This document shows, in pieces, positions 26,854 to 35,958 of a stretch of DNA of 64,000 nt. A model generated the notes under the pieces. That model was not told the origin of the DNA, made no database searches, and saw nothing but the letters and a program-made list of their open reading frames with translations. Position 1 is the first letter of the stretch, and each line of letters begins with the position of its first letter. The translations under genes and the position numbers were made by a program. The DNA comes from Devosia sp. (GTDB lineage Bacteria > Pseudomonadota > Alphaproteobacteria > Rhizobiales > Devosiaceae), in contig NZ_JAGIAW010000006.1 in assembly GCF_017744655.1 (NCBI RefSeq), positions 1-64,000 of the forward strand, written 5' to 3'.

Positions 26854-28008
26854 TCAGCCGGCCGCCGGACGACGGGTCAGTAGCACCATGACCTCGTAGT
26901 GGTGGGTCTGGGGGAACATGTCGAACAGGCGGACGAACCGGGGCTCATAGGCGGGCATGGCGGCGATGTCGCGGGCAAGGGTGACCGCGTTGCAGCTTGA
27001 ATAGATGATGGTCTCCGCGCCCGAGGTTTCGAGCGTTTGGCAAAGCCGGTCGCCGAGGCCGCGGCGCGGCGGGTTGACGATGATGGTGTCGGGCGCCTCG
27101 CCGGCAACGAGGGCGGTCGCGTCGCCGGCTGCAAAGGTTACGTCGCTGAGGCCTGCTTTGGCGGCGCTGAGGCGCGCGGATTCCACGGCGGGTTCGCTGA
27201 GTTCAACGCCGTGGACGCGTCGGCCGGGCGCGGCGACATGGAGGGCAAAACCCCCTACCCCGCAATAAAGATCCCAGATCGAGCGGGCGTGGACTTCGTC
27301 GGCCCACTCCTGCGCCTGGAGGTAGAGGCCTCTGGCGATTTCGGTGTTGGTCTGGAAGAAGCTGGCTGGACGCAGGTGCAGGACGCGATCGCCGAGACGC
27401 ATGGGCAAGGTTTCGCTGCCGCTGAGCGCGATTTCCTCCTCACCTTCGAGGACGGCCTTGTGCTCGGGCAGGATATTGGCGGTGGCGACGGTGATTTGCG
27501 GGAGCTCGGCAAGCAGGCTTGGCAGATGCTTTTGCATGCGACCGAGGGCTTCGGTCGAGCGCAGCACGAAGCGCAGCATCAGTTCGCCATCGGCGGATTC
27601 GGTCAGGAGGACATATTTGAGCTCGCCGCGGCGAGTGGGAACGTCATAGGGCGTGATGCGGGCGCGGGAGATGAAGGTCTTGATGGGCTCGAAGGCCGCG
27701 CGTAGCCCTGAGGTAAGGATGCCGCAGCCGGTGAGATCGACGCCGTGCTGGGTTGCATGGAGGATGCCGAGGGTAGGTGCATCGGACGTGCCGCCGACCA
27801 CCATCTTGGCCTTGTTGCGGAAGGCTTCCGGGCGGCTGGCCATGGGCGGGAGCCAGATTACCTCGGGCCATGCGGCGAGCAGGGTTTGGGCGTGCGTCAG
27901 CTTAGCGTGGAGCTGGGCGTCATAGGGCGTGCCCATGAGCGTGCATGAGCGGCACGTGCCGTTGTCGAAATAGCCGCAATGCATGATGGCGTTCAGTTTT
28001 GCCTCCAT
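26854..28008 (-). CDS. rlmC: 23S rRNA (uracil-5-)-methyltransferase, RlmC/RumB type
   Basis: 384 aa. The N-terminus has the iron-sulfur cysteines CGYFDNGTCRSC (Cys11, 19, 22), as in RlmC, without a TRAM domain. The SAM-binding motif is WDLYCGVGGFALHVA, the catalytic-region proline motif is NPPRRGL, and the catalytic Cys lies in IYSSCNAVTLARD. It methylates a 23S rRNA uridine. RlmC often starts at the MHC equivalent of ATG 27984; ATG 28008 gives eight more residues and both lack a strong ribosome-binding site. Confidence 0.85.
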   Translation of the reverse strand: MEAKLNAIMHCGYFDNGTCRSCTLMGTPYDAQLHAKLTHAQTLLAAWPEVIWLPPMASRPEAFRNKAKMVVGGTSDAPTLGILHATQHGVDLTGCGILTSGLRAAFEPIKTFISRARITPYDVPTRRGELKYVLLTESADGELMLRFVLRSTEALGRMQKHLPSLLAELPQITVATANILPEHKAVLEGEEEIALSGSETLPMRLGDRVLHLRPASFFQTNTEIARGLYLQAQEWADEVHARSIWDLYCGVGGFALHVAAPGRRVHGVELSEPAVESARLSAAKAGLSDVTFAAGDATALVAGEAPDTIIVNPPRRGLGDRLCQTLETSGAETIIYSSCNAVTLARDIAAMPAYEPRFVRLFDMFPQTHHYEVMVLLTRRPAAG

Positions 28009-28060
28009 GCGGCTATCTCAAAACAGCAGTACACTTTTCAGGATGGACACCCACCAGCTG

Positions 28061-28131
28061 TCATCCCGGCGCAAGCCGGGATCCATCGTGAGATCGCAGG
28101 ATGGGCCCCGGCTTGCGCCGGGGTGACAATC
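28061..28131. repeat. Intergenic palindromic repeat, copy 1
   Basis: GTCATCCCGGCGCAAGCCGG opens the element and GGGGTGACAAT closes it. In the middle is GAGATCGCAGGATGGGCCCC. It shares this layout with copies at 34834 and 38639. It contains two GC-rich stems and lies between two leftward genes, so it could also slow or terminate transcription. Confidence 0.8.
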
Positions 28132-28173
28132 GCGTTCGTTGGCATTCCAGCGCAAGAATGAAGCGGTCTGGTC

Positions 28174-29397
28174 CTATTTCGTGGCCGAGGCGAGCGGAAC
28201 GATGTTGCTCTGGTCGCCCTTGCCGCCGAGCAGCTTCTTGATGTTGCGGGCGGCCTGGCGGATGCGCTGTTCGTTTTCGACGAAGGCGAGGCGAATGTAC
28301 TGATCGCCATATTCGCCGAAGCCGACACCCGGAGCGACGCCAACGCCGGTTTCCTGAATGAGGAGTTTGGCGAATTCGAGCGAGCCGAGATGGGCGAACT
28401 GGGCCGGAATCGGGGCCCAGGCGAACATGGTGGCCTGCGGCACGGGAATGTCCCAGCCGGAGCGGCCAAAACTTTCGACCATGACGTCGCGGCGGTGCTT
28501 ATAGACCTTGCGGACTTCGTCGATGACGTCGTCCGAACCATTGAGGGCGGCAACGGCGGCGACCTGAATGGGGGTGAAGGCGCCGTAGTCGAGGTAGGAT
28601 TTTACGCGGGCTAGGGCGGCGATCAGGCGCTCGTTGCCGACGGCGAAGCCGACACGCCAGCCGGGCATGGAATAGGTTTTCGACATCGAGGTAAATTCCA
28701 CCGTGATGTCGATGGCGCCCGGAACCTGCAGCACGGAGGGCGGCGGGTTGTTCTCGTCGAAATAGATCTCGGAATAGGCGAGATCGGAGAGAATGAAGAT
28801 GTCGTGCTGCTTACAGTATTTGACGACCTCGGTGTAGAAATCGAGGTCGGCAGTGTAAGCGGTTGGATTGGCTGGGTAATTCAGCACCAGCGCGATGGGC
28901 TTCGGGATCGAATGGCGCACGCCGCGATCGAGCGCGCGCATGAAATCCTCGCCTGGATCGGCCGGCATGGAGCGGACGACGCCGCCCGACATGATGAAGC
29001 CGAAGGAATGGATCGGATAGGTCGGATTGGGCACCAGCACCACATCGCCCGGGGCGGTGATGGCCGAGGCCATATTGGCAAAGCCTTCCTTGGAACCCAG
29101 GGTCGCGACGACCTGGGTGTCGGGGTTCAGCTTCACGCCGAAGCGGCGGCCATAATAGCTCGCCTGAGCCTTGCGCAGGCCCGGAATGCCGCGAGAGGTC
29201 GAGTAACGGTGGGTGCGCGGGTCCTTCACCGTTTCCTGCAACTTGGCCACGATATGCTCGGGCGTCGGCATGTCGGGGTTGCCCATGCCGAGGTCGATGA
29301 CATCGACGCCTTCGGCGCGCGCCTTGGCCTTGATCGGATCGATATGGGCAAACACGTAGGGCGGCAGGCGGCGGATGCGATGAAAAACTTCGCTCAT
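28174..29397 (-). CDS. PLP-dependent aminotransferase, class I (AlaC / LL-diaminopimelate aminotransferase-like)
   Basis: 407 aa from ATG 29397, preceded by GAGGAAT. Fold type I landmarks are visible: DLGMGNPDMPTP, the NYPANPTAYTAD motif, and the PLP lysine in SMSKTYSMPGWRVGF. The sequence resembles AlaC-type alanine/valine aminotransferases and enzymes annotated as LL-diaminopimelate aminotransferase; the substrate is not certain. In related genomes this gene often precedes hom directly. Here rlmC and the two iron-binding-protein genes lie between them. Confidence 0.9.
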   Translation of the reverse strand: MSEVFHRIRRLPPYVFAHIDPIKAKARAEGVDVIDLGMGNPDMPTPEHIVAKLQETVKDPRTHRYSTSRGIPGLRKAQASYYGRRFGVKLNPDTQVVATLGSKEGFANMASAITAPGDVVLVPNPTYPIHSFGFIMSGGVVRSMPADPGEDFMRALDRGVRHSIPKPIALVLNYPANPTAYTADLDFYTEVVKYCKQHDIFILSDLAYSEIYFDENNPPPSVLQVPGAIDITVEFTSMSKTYSMPGWRVGFAVGNERLIAALARVKSYLDYGAFTPIQVAAVAALNGSDDVIDEVRKVYKHRRDVMVESFGRSGWDIPVPQATMFAWAPIPAQFAHLGSLEFAKLLIQETGVGVAPGVGFGEYGDQYIRLAFVENEQRIRQAARNIKKLLGGKGDQSNIVPLASATK

Positions 29398-29411
29398 TTG
29401 ATTCCTCGGAA

Positions 29412-29426
29412 GGTCTCTTTGAGACC
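29412..29426. promoter_or_regulatory. Small palindrome in the aminotransferase leader
   Basis: GGTCTC-TTT-GAGACC is a perfect 6-bp inverted repeat starting 15 nt upstream of the aminotransferase start codon. It could be an operator or just a leader hairpin. 29427-29816 holds the divergent promoters; I see no gene there. Confidence 0.25.
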
Positions 29427-29816
29427 CTGAACTGTCGCGACGCGCGGGGAGCGCTGCGCCATGATGCGGCGCCGATTATCGCGGAATTATGGTTTTGAAG
29501 GGGTTAAAAGGACCCTTTTGGGGCCGTAACGATCTATTCGGCTCTTCCCGGCCACACCGTGGCCACGCGGGAAGAGCTATCGGGCGCTTGCCGCCGCGAA
29601 GGCGTCGGCGGCGGCAATAGCAATCACCATGCCGGCGAGCCGTGCTCGAACCAATGCAACAGTGAATGGAGACACCATGTCTCTTGCCCTTCGAAGGTCG
29701 TTTTTGTAAGAAATGCAACAATCGACAGGCCGTTCATAATTCCTCCGCAAGGTCTTGTAAATGGCTCGAAGCGGAACAACCTTCGGGCAAGAGCGGTGTA
29801 TGATGAGGTTCCACAC

Positions 29817-31139
29817 TTGAAGCGCATTGCCCTGGTGACGATCGGCACGCAAGGCGACGTCCAACCCTATATCGGGCTTGCGCTGGCTCTGCAGGAGCGC
29901 GGCTATGCCGTGGCCCTGGGCGCCACCGAAGAGTTCGAGGACCTCGTCGGCCTTTATGGGCTGGAATTCCATTCTCTGGGACCCTCGATCCAGTCCTTCC
30001 TCAAGGAATCGCGCTTCGAGAATGCGATGAGCACGTCCATGCTCATCAACGGCCCTTCCCTGTTGCGGCAAGGCCAGCAGATCGTCGATACGGCGGCGCG
30101 GGCCGCATGGCGCATGTGCCAGGGCGCGGAAGCAATCGTGGTCAACATGAACACGAGCTTTGGCATCGACATTGCCGAGGCGCTGAAAGTGCCAGCGATC
30201 ATGACGGCGCTGCAGCCGCTCAACTCGACGACCGAATTTCCGCTTTCGATGTATTACGTCGCCGACGATCTTGGGCCGACGCTCAACAAGCTCTCCTATA
30301 CCGCCGCGACCATGCAGCAGGCCTATTGGAACCTGCCGCGCAACCGGCTGCGGCGTGAGCTAATGGGGCTTGAGGCGCGGAACATGGGTGGCGTGTTCAC
30401 CAATACCGATGGCTCGCCACTCACGACGCTCTACGCCTATTCGACGGCGGTGAGCCCGCGTCCGCGCGACTGGCCGAAGACGGCACTGGTGACCGGCTAC
30501 TGGAATCTGCGCGACCGCAGCCATTGGGAGCCGACGCCGGAGTTCGAAGCGTTTTTGTCCGCTGGTGAGGCACCGGTTTATATCGGCTTTGGCTCCATGC
30601 CGTTCGGGGCGGAGCGCAATACGCGCATCCTCAAGGAAGCCGTGGAGCTTTGGGGCGGGCGCGCCGTCGTGGCGCGGGGTTGGGGCGGCATCGATCCACG
30701 CGACCTGCCGGACACGATTTTCCCGATCGAGAAGGCGCCGCATGATCGGCTGTTCCGCTATGTCAGTGCCGTGGTGCACCATGGCGGGGCGGGCACGACC
30801 TCGGCGGGCCTGCATCTGGGGCGGCCGAGCTTTGTGGTGCCGCAGGCCATGGACCAGCCCTATTGGGGGCGGCGTGTCTATGAGCTTGGTTGTGGGCCTA
30901 AGCCCATCCGCTTGCGAAAACTGACGGCGGAACTGCTGGCCGAGGCGCTGGCGGACCTTAACAGCAACGAATCCTATCGGCGCAATGCCGCGCTCGTGGC
31001 CGAAAAGCTGCGCAGCGAGGACGGCACGGACAAGGCGATCAAGGTGATCGAGCGGGTCATGACCAATTTCGTGCCCAAGGCTGCCAAGGTCGCGCGGAAA
31101 TCGAAGGCCAAGAAGCTTTCGCTCAAAAAGGCCGTCTAA
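29817..31139 (+). CDS. GT1-family glycosyltransferase (sterol/lipid glucosyltransferase-like)
   Basis: 440 aa if started at TTG 29817, which follows TGATGAGG with an 8-nt spacer and directly precedes the conserved start KRIALVTIGTQGDVQPY. Longer in-frame starts (GTG 29796 or further upstream) add unconserved sequence. The C-terminal nucleotide-sugar site is VHHGGAGTTSAGLHLGRPS followed by PQAMDQPYWGRRV. The family includes UDP-glucose:sterol and rhamnosyl/macrolide glycosyltransferases. A lysine-rich tail (KSKAKKLSLKK) could favour membrane contact. Acceptor unknown; no other glycolipid gene adjoins it. Confidence 0.85.
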   Translation: MKRIALVTIGTQGDVQPYIGLALALQERGYAVALGATEEFEDLVGLYGLEFHSLGPSIQSFLKESRFENAMSTSMLINGPSLLRQGQQIVDTAARAAWRMCQGAEAIVVNMNTSFGIDIAEALKVPAIMTALQPLNSTTEFPLSMYYVADDLGPTLNKLSYTAATMQQAYWNLPRNRLRRELMGLEARNMGGVFTNTDGSPLTTLYAYSTAVSPRPRDWPKTALVTGYWNLRDRSHWEPTPEFEAFLSAGEAPVYIGFGSMPFGAERNTRILKEAVELWGGRAVVARGWGGIDPRDLPDTIFPIEKAPHDRLFRYVSAVVHHGGAGTTSAGLHLGRPSFVVPQAMDQPYWGRRVYELGCGPKPIRLRKLTAELLAEALADLNSNESYRRNAALVAEKLRSEDGTDKAIKVIERVMTNFVPKAAKVARKSKAKKLSLKKAV

Positions 31140-31146
31140 AGCGTTT

Positions 31147-31512
31147 TCAGCCGCGAACGCGGAGGCGCGCTATTTCGGCTTCGAGTTGCTCGATACGCTC
31201 CACGACACCCGAATTGCGGGCTGACAGGCGATTTTCGAGGGCGCTCAGGCGACGCTGCAATTCCGGCACCCCGTCCTGCGGCGCATAGGGACGGCTCTCT
31301 GCAATGGCCAGAATGACCGAGCCCTTGGCGACGAAGACGCCGCCAATGCCGGCAAGGATCAGCGCCCATTGCGTGAGATCGGACTGACCCATGGTGGTGA
31401 GCCAGGCCGCAATCGCCGCTCCAGCCGCAGCCAGCGCTCCGATGACATTGGAAACCATGCCCAGGGCAACCACTGTACGCCGACTGTCCCAGGCGTTGCG
31501 CGATCGAGTCAT
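31147..31512 (-). CDS. Small membrane protein with C-terminal coiled coil
   Basis: 121 aa from ATG 31512 (GTAGGAACGAA upstream). Two hydrophobic helices are visible, around VVALGMVSNVIGALAAAGAAIAAWL (read in two parts) and WALILAGIGGVFVAKGSVILAI. A charged heptad-like helix follows (LQRRLSALENRLSARN, RIEQLEAEIARL). No family is recognised. It is convergent with the glycosyltransferase gene, 7 nt away. It probably sits in the inner membrane with the coiled coil in the cytoplasm. Confidence 0.65.
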   Translation of the reverse strand: MTRSRNAWDSRRTVVALGMVSNVIGALAAAGAAIAAWLTTMGQSDLTQWALILAGIGGVFVAKGSVILAIAESRPYAPQDGVPELQRRLSALENRLSARNSGVVERIEQLEAEIARLRVRG

Positions 31513-31561
31513 TTCGTTCCTACCCAATGATTGCTTGCCGACCTAGCGGGCAAAGAAGGCG

Positions 31562-32224
31562 TCAAAGCGGCCGTGCTGCACTCTCGCGCCGGGCGAAGAG
31601 GTAGCTGTAAACAATGCCGGCAAGGCTCGGAGCGGCGGTGCATAGCACGATGAGTGTCAGGAGCCAAAGCGGTTCAGTGACGAACAATGCTGCGATGGCG
31701 AGGACGATGCCGCCGAGCATCATGAACGTGCCGGTGAAGCGGTTGGTGGCAACCCAATTGGCTGGGCTTTCGAGTGTCCAGCGCAGGCGGAAGCCGGCAT
31801 AGCTGTTGGGTTGGGATTTCGGCATGACATTGCCTAGGCCGATGAAGAGCAGGCCCACGCAGAAGGTGATGACGCGGACCATGTCGACGGAATAGCCGAG
31901 GGCTATGGCAATGGTGGCGATCTGGATCACCGCCATGAGCATGCCGATGCCGGCGAAGGCGGCGCGAAGCCCCTGGCGGGCGCGATCCACCTCCCCTCCC
32001 CGCTTCAGCATCAAAGCGAAGATCAGCCAGAGCGCTGCCAAGATGACTGGCGGCATGAGGAGGGCCAGGTTGCGCGGCCAGAAGGCATCGGCCGCGCCAT
32101 CGGGACCCCAGTGGACTGGCATCATTGTTTCAGACGGGAGCATGACATAGCCGGCGACGGTCGCGACGGCGAGGGCCGCGACGGAGGCGAGAGCGAAGGG
32201 ACCGAATAGACGCAACTGGTTCAT
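31562..32224 (-). CDS. SdpI-family membrane protein (DUF1648 plus SdpI)
   Basis: 220 aa. The DUF1648 signature PVHWGPDGAADAFWPR follows the first helix, and the SdpI segment YAGFRLRWTLESPANWVATNRFTG comes later. About six helices. In Bacillus, SdpI gives immunity to the SDP toxin and signals to the repressor SdpR. Here the gene is downstream of an ArsR-type repressor and overlaps it by 4 nt (ATGA-type coupling), so the SdpR-SdpI pair is preserved. No SdpC-like toxin is visible nearby, so the role in this organism may differ, for example envelope stress. Confidence 0.88.
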   Translation of the reverse strand: MNQLRLFGPFALASVAALAVATVAGYVMLPSETMMPVHWGPDGAADAFWPRNLALLMPPVILAALWLIFALMLKRGGEVDRARQGLRAAFAGIGMLMAVIQIATIAIALGYSVDMVRVITFCVGLLFIGLGNVMPKSQPNSYAGFRLRWTLESPANWVATNRFTGTFMMLGGIVLAIAALFVTEPLWLLTLIVLCTAAPSLAGIVYSYLFARRESAARPL

Positions 32225-32487
32225 TTTTCTTCCCGCAGCGAAAGGACATCGGCGAGCGCCTGCTCGAGGACCGATGTATTGAGGTGATAGATGAGGCTCG
32301 TGCCCTGACGCTCGACAGCGACCAGATCGGCCTCTTTCAACTTGGCGAAGTGAACGGACAGCGTGGGGCGGCTGAGCTCGAAATGATCGGCCAGTTCGCC
32401 GGCACTTTTGGGCCCCGATTTCAAGAGCGCCAAAACCTTGCGGCGCACCGGATGCGACAAAGCTTCAAAGACAGCATTTATGCCCAC
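32221..32487 (-). CDS. ArsR-family repressor (SdpR-like)
   Basis: 88 aa winged helix-turn-helix. Typical ArsR text is visible: ALSHPVRRKVLALLKSGPKSAGELADHFELSRPTLS (read in parts) and a wing around VERQGTSLIYHLN. It has no metal-binding cysteine cluster, as expected for SdpR-type members. It is the first gene of the pair with the SdpI-like protein. Two identical palindromes lie 23 and 39 nt upstream of the start, probable autoregulatory operators. Confidence 0.9.
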   Translation of the reverse strand: MGINAVFEALSHPVRRKVLALLKSGPKSAGELADHFELSRPTLSVHFAKLKEADLVAVERQGTSLIYHLNTSVLEQALADVLSLREEK

Positions 32488-32509
32488 GGCGTTCTCCTTC
32501 GATGTTTTT

Positions 32510-32533
32510 CTAATTAGTGTTTTTGCTAATTAG
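32510..32533. promoter_or_regulatory. Twin CTAATTAG palindromes, candidate SdpR-like operator
   Basis: CTAATTAG occurs at 32510-32517 and again at 32526-32533, 16 bp apart, on the same face of the helix only roughly (1.5 turns). They sit in the short AT-rich promoter region of the arsR-sdpI pair. Binding by the ArsR-type protein is inferred. Confidence 0.5.
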
Positions 32534-32560
32534 AGTCAAGACGAAGGATGACAAACAAAA

Positions 32561-32588
32561 GGGGGAGGCATGGCCTCCCCCTTTCGGC
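32561..32588 (-). terminator. Intrinsic terminator after the dicarboxylate symporter gene
   Basis: GGGGGAGGC-ATG-GCCTCCCCC is a perfect 9-bp stem at 32561-32581. Reading leftward it is followed by TTTTGTTTGT. It lies 17 nt after the end of the symporter gene, between that gene and the arsR operator. Confidence 0.88.
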
Positions 32589-32604
32589 ATTCGTATTGCG
32601 ACGC

Positions 32605-33978
32605 TTATTGCGCCGGGACTGCCTGGACGTCGTCGAGGGCTTCGATGCTCTCGCCGCGGTCGTAGGTGGCCTGATTGAGAATACCTTCGCGCTTGGCGAC
32701 GATGGTCGGGATCAGGGCCTGACCGGCGACGTTGACGGCGGTACGGCCCATGTCGAGAATCGGGTCGACGGCGAGCAGCAGACCAACACCTTCGAGCGGC
32801 AGGCCGAGCGTGGACAGGGTCAAGGTCAGCATGACGGTGGCGCCGGTGAGGCCAGCCGTTGCGGCCGAGCCGATGACGGCCACGAAGGCGATCAGCAGAT
32901 AGTGCTCGAGCCCCAAGGAAATGCCGAAGAACTGGGCGACGAAGATGGCCGAGATCGCCGGATAGATCGAGGCGCAACCGTCCATCTTGGTGGTGGACCC
33001 GAGCGGCACGGCGAAGGCGGCATATTCACGCGGCACGCCGAGGTTCTGCTCGGTGATGCGTTCGGTGACCGGCAGGGTGCCGATGGAAGACCGCGACACG
33101 AAGGCGAGCTGGATGGCTGGCCAAGCGCTCTGGAAGTAGCGGATCGGGTTGAGGCCATGGACCTGCAGCAGAACCGGGTAGACCACGAACAGCACGATGG
33201 CGAGGCCGATATAGATGGCGGCCGAATACCAGCCGAGCTGGGCCAGCGCATCCCAACCATAGACGGCAACGGCATTGCCGAGGAGGCCGATGGTGCCGAT
33301 GGGCGTTAGGCGGATCACCCACCACAGGACCTTGTGGATGACCTTGAGGAACGAGCGGGTGAAGGCGATGAACGGATCGGCGGCCGGGCCGACGCGCAGG
33401 GCGGCGATGCCGACAACGATGGAGATCACCAGGATCTGCAGCACGTTGAAGCTGAGGCTGGTGGACGCGCCGCTATCGCTGACGCGGGTCGAGGCCTGGA
33501 GACCTAGGATATTGGAGGGGATCAGACCCTTGAGGAAATCGAGCCAGGAGCCGGTCGAAGACGGCGCCTTGGCGGCTTCCGCGGCGACTTCGGTATTAAG
33601 GCCGGGCTGGATGATGAGGCCGAGCGCAATGCCGATGACAACGGCGATCAGCGCGGTGATGGCGAACCAAAGCAGGGTCTGCCAGACGAGCTTGGCCGCA
33701 TTGTTGAGTTCGCGCAGGTTAGCGATGGAGGCGACGATGGCGGTGAAGACCAGGACCGGCACCAGAGCGCGCAGCAGCGACACGAAGGACGAACCGACGG
33801 TGGCGAGGGTCTGGGTCAACCAATTGGCATTGCCGGCGGCATCGGGCCCCATATTGCGGGCGACGAAGCCGAGGGCGAGGCCGATGACCATGGCCGCGAG
33901 GACCTGGAAGCCGAAATTGGCATAAAACGGCCTGGGCGCCTTGGGAGCGCGGGCCGCGGAGACGGAAGTGGGAGACAT
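32605..33978 (-). CDS. Dicarboxylate/amino acid:cation symporter (DAACS family)
   Basis: 457 aa from ATG 33978, with AAAGG upstream; the open frame extends to 34044 but the extra part is unconserved. About eight helices plus re-entrant loops. The serine-rich hairpin segment appears as AFVSRSSIGTLPVT, and the C-terminal cation/substrate region as VPLGSTTKMDGCA. Members import glutamate, aspartate, succinate or serine together with Na+ or H+. The ligand cannot be fixed from sequence. The gene stands alone and ends in a strong terminator. Confidence 0.92.
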   Translation of the reverse strand: MSPTSVSAARAPKAPRPFYANFGFQVLAAMVIGLALGFVARNMGPDAAGNANWLTQTLATVGSSFVSLLRALVPVLVFTAIVASIANLRELNNAAKLVWQTLLWFAITALIAVVIGIALGLIIQPGLNTEVAAEAAKAPSSTGSWLDFLKGLIPSNILGLQASTRVSDSGASTSLSFNVLQILVISIVVGIAALRVGPAADPFIAFTRSFLKVIHKVLWWVIRLTPIGTIGLLGNAVAVYGWDALAQLGWYSAAIYIGLAIVLFVVYPVLLQVHGLNPIRYFQSAWPAIQLAFVSRSSIGTLPVTERITEQNLGVPREYAAFAVPLGSTTKMDGCASIYPAISAIFVAQFFGISLGLEHYLLIAFVAVIGSAATAGLTGATVMLTLTLSTLGLPLEGVGLLLAVDPILDMGRTAVNVAGQALIPTIVAKREGILNQATYDRGESIEALDDVQAVPAQ

Positions 33979-34147
33979 AGGGTGACCTTTCGGCTGGCAG
34001 GTCACTTGCTCAAAACTTGAGCGCTGTGCCCGCAGATTGGCCAAACCATACGCCTGCCTTAGTTTTGCCGCAGCGCATGCCGTTCCATTTCTCGCCGCAT
34101 TAGAAGAATTTTCTCATTCTGATCAGGGAAAGAGAGAATAGAAGTTG

Positions 34148-34816
34148 TCAGGCGCGACTTAGAGCCAGAGTCACAAGGCCGGCAAAGAGCGGCAGGCCAA
34201 GGAGACTCAGGGCGAAAGCCAGGGCCAGAATGCCGGGGCCGGCATCGAGCCAGGCCAGAGCCGCGACGGCCGCGCCGGCAAACAGAGCGGCAATCCCACT
34301 GATGCGATGAACCAGGAGCCAGGACCGGTCGGAAGCGATCGGCCAGGGCATACGCAGGCCACCATAGCTGTGGCGCTCGGCATGGAAGAAAACGAAGCCC
34401 AGGAGGATCAGCGCTGCGGCGAACAGGAAGCCGACGCCGCGGATGAGATCGAGGTCGGAGCCTATGCCCATGAAGAGGAGGCCGAACTGATAGGCGGCGG
34501 GCACGGCGAGGGAAAGGCCAAGCGCGGGATCGAGAATGTGCCGAACTTTTGCCATGTGGCTGCGCGTGAGAGCGCGGCCGAGGATGAAGAAGGCCAGCAT
34601 CAGAAAGGCTTGCAGGATCGGCGCGACAGCGAGCGCCGTGCCGCGCGGCCAGAGCCAGTCGGCATTGGAGCCATGCCAATGCGCGGGGAACATGAAATCC
34701 GTCGGCACGCGAAGGACCGCGACTGCCGTGATCGACAGCGTCACGGAAAAGATCAGTAGATGAAAGCGTGTGACGAGGCTGGGCATAATGCTTTGCTGCA
34801 CGTGTTGTTCAGACAT
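34148..34816 (-). CDS. Second SdpI/DUF1648-like membrane protein
   Basis: 222 aa from ATG 34816 (a TTG at 34828 is also possible). The DUF1648-like stretch PAHWHGSNADWLWPRG follows the first helix, as in the protein at 31562-32224, and a later SYGGLRMPWPIASDRSWLLVHR matches the SdpI segment. Six or so helices. It has diverged more from the consensus than its neighbour and has no repressor gene beside it. Role unknown; no toxin gene nearby. Confidence 0.75.
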   Translation of the reverse strand: MSEQHVQQSIMPSLVTRFHLLIFSVTLSITAVAVLRVPTDFMFPAHWHGSNADWLWPRGTALAVAPILQAFLMLAFFILGRALTRSHMAKVRHILDPALGLSLAVPAAYQFGLLFMGIGSDLDLIRGVGFLFAAALILLGFVFFHAERHSYGGLRMPWPIASDRSWLLVHRISGIAALFAGAAVAALAWLDAGPGILALAFALSLLGLPLFAGLVTLALSRA

Positions 34817-34833
34817 CTTCCCAACCAATGGAT

Positions 34834-34905
34834 GTCACCCCGGCGCAGGCCGGGGCCCAACTTGAGATCTCAGGATGGGCCCCGGCCTAAAGCCGGGGTG
34901 ACAAT
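34834..34905. repeat. Intergenic palindromic repeat, copy 2
   Basis: Opens GTCACCCCGGCGCAGGCCGG, has GAGATCTCAGGATGGGCCCC in the middle and closes GGGGTGACAAT. It differs from the copies at 28061 and 38639 by scattered and partly compensatory changes in the stems. Confidence 0.8.
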
Positions 34906-34962
34906 CGAGAGAGTGAAAGCCTCAATGGCACACCGAGGCCATGTAGGTCGAACCGGGCAAAA

Positions 34963-34988
34963 GAAAAGGGCCGGTTGCCCGGCCCTTT
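34963..34988 (-). terminator. Intrinsic terminator of the rplM-rpsI operon
   Basis: AAAGGGCCGG-TTGC-CCGGCCCTTT is a perfect 10-bp stem at 34965-34988. Reading leftward it continues into TTTTCTTTTG. It lies just beyond the end of rpsI. Confidence 0.88.
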
Positions 34989-35009
34989 CCAAGAATTTCG
35001 GTGTGAAGC

Positions 35010-35492
35010 TTAGCGCTTCGAGAACTGGAAGGAGCGGCGGGCCTTTGCCTTACCGTACTTCTTACGTTCAACGACGCGGCTGTCGCGGGTCAGGAAGCCA
35101 CCCTTCTTGAGGATCGGGCGGAGGCCCGGCTCGAAGTAGTTCAGCGCCTTGGAGATGCCGTGACGGACGGCACCGGCCTGACCGGAGAGACCACCACCGG
35201 CAACGGTAACGTTGACGTCGTACTGGTCGAGACGGTCGGTCGCAACGATCGGCTGCTTGACGATTAGCTGGAGAACCGGGCGAGCGAAATAGGCAGCGAA
35301 TTCGCGGCCATTCACGGTCACCTTGCCCTTGCCCGGCTTGATCCAGACGCGAGCGACGGCGTTCTTGCGCTTGCCGGTGGCATAGGCGCGGCCGAGGGAG
35401 TCGAGCTTCTGCACGTGAACCGGAGCCGAGGCGGCAGCGGGAGCAGCAGCGGAGGTGCCCAGGGCTTCGAGGGAGTTGATGGTTTCAGCCAT
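35010..35492 (-). CDS. rpsI: 30S ribosomal protein S9 (uS9)
   Basis: 160 aa; the extra N-terminal Ala-rich segment ([14 protein letters not shown]) is common in alphaproteobacteria. The core runs from [18 protein letters not shown] to the invariant C-terminus [11 protein letters not shown], whose basic tail reaches the P-site tRNA. It starts 1 nt after the rplM stop codon, the standard rplM-rpsI operon. Confidence 0.98.
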   Translation of the reverse strand: MAETINSLEALGTSAAAPAAASAPVHVQKLDSLGRAYATGKRKNAVARVWIKPGKGKVTVNGREFAAYFARPVLQLIVKQPIVATDRLDQYDVNVTVAGGGLSGQAGAVRHGISKALNYFEPGLRPILKKGGFLTRDSRVVERKKYGKAKARRSFQFSKR

Positions 35493-35493
35493 A

Positions 35494-35958
35494 TTACTTC
35501 ACCCGGACGTTCTTGGTGTTCATAGCGCCGACGTCGAGCGTGCTCGGGTTCTGCGCTGTGTGGGGGTGCTCGGAACCGGCGTAAACGCGGAGGTTCTTGA
35601 GCTGGGCGCGGGTCAGCGGGCCGCCCGGCATCATGCGGCGAACGGCATTTTCCAGAACGCGGTTCGGGAAACGGCCTTCGAGGATCTCGCGAGCGGTGCG
35701 GTCCTTGATGCCACCAGCAAAGCCGGTGTGCCAGTAGAAGCGGTGCTGATCGAGCTTGCGGCCAGTCAGCTTCACCTTGTCGGCATTGATGACGATGATG
35801 TTGTCACCCATGTCCATGTGAGGCGTGAAGGTGGCCTTGTGCTTGCCGCGCAGACGCGAAGCAATGATCGAAGCGAGACGACCCACGACCAGCCCTTCGG
35901 CGTCGATGAGGATCCACTGCTTTTCGATCTCGCTCGGTTTTGCCGAGTAAGTGGTCAT
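35494..35958 (-). CDS. rplM: 50S ribosomal protein L13 (uL13)
   Basis: 154 aa from ATG 35958 (GGGAT upstream). An open frame to 36012 adds residues with no family match. Landmarks are [16 protein letters not shown], the central [18 protein letters not shown] and the C-terminal [16 protein letters not shown]. It is an early assembly protein of the large subunit. 35959-36106 upstream contains the promoter region and the end of ctaA; no regulatory leader is evident. Confidence 0.98.
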   Translation of the reverse strand: MTTYSAKPSEIEKQWILIDAEGLVVGRLASIIASRLRGKHKATFTPHMDMGDNIIVINADKVKLTGRKLDQHRFYWHTGFAGGIKDRTAREILEGRFPNRVLENAVRRMMPGGPLTRAQLKNLRVYAGSEHPHTAQNPSTLDVGAMNTKNVRVK

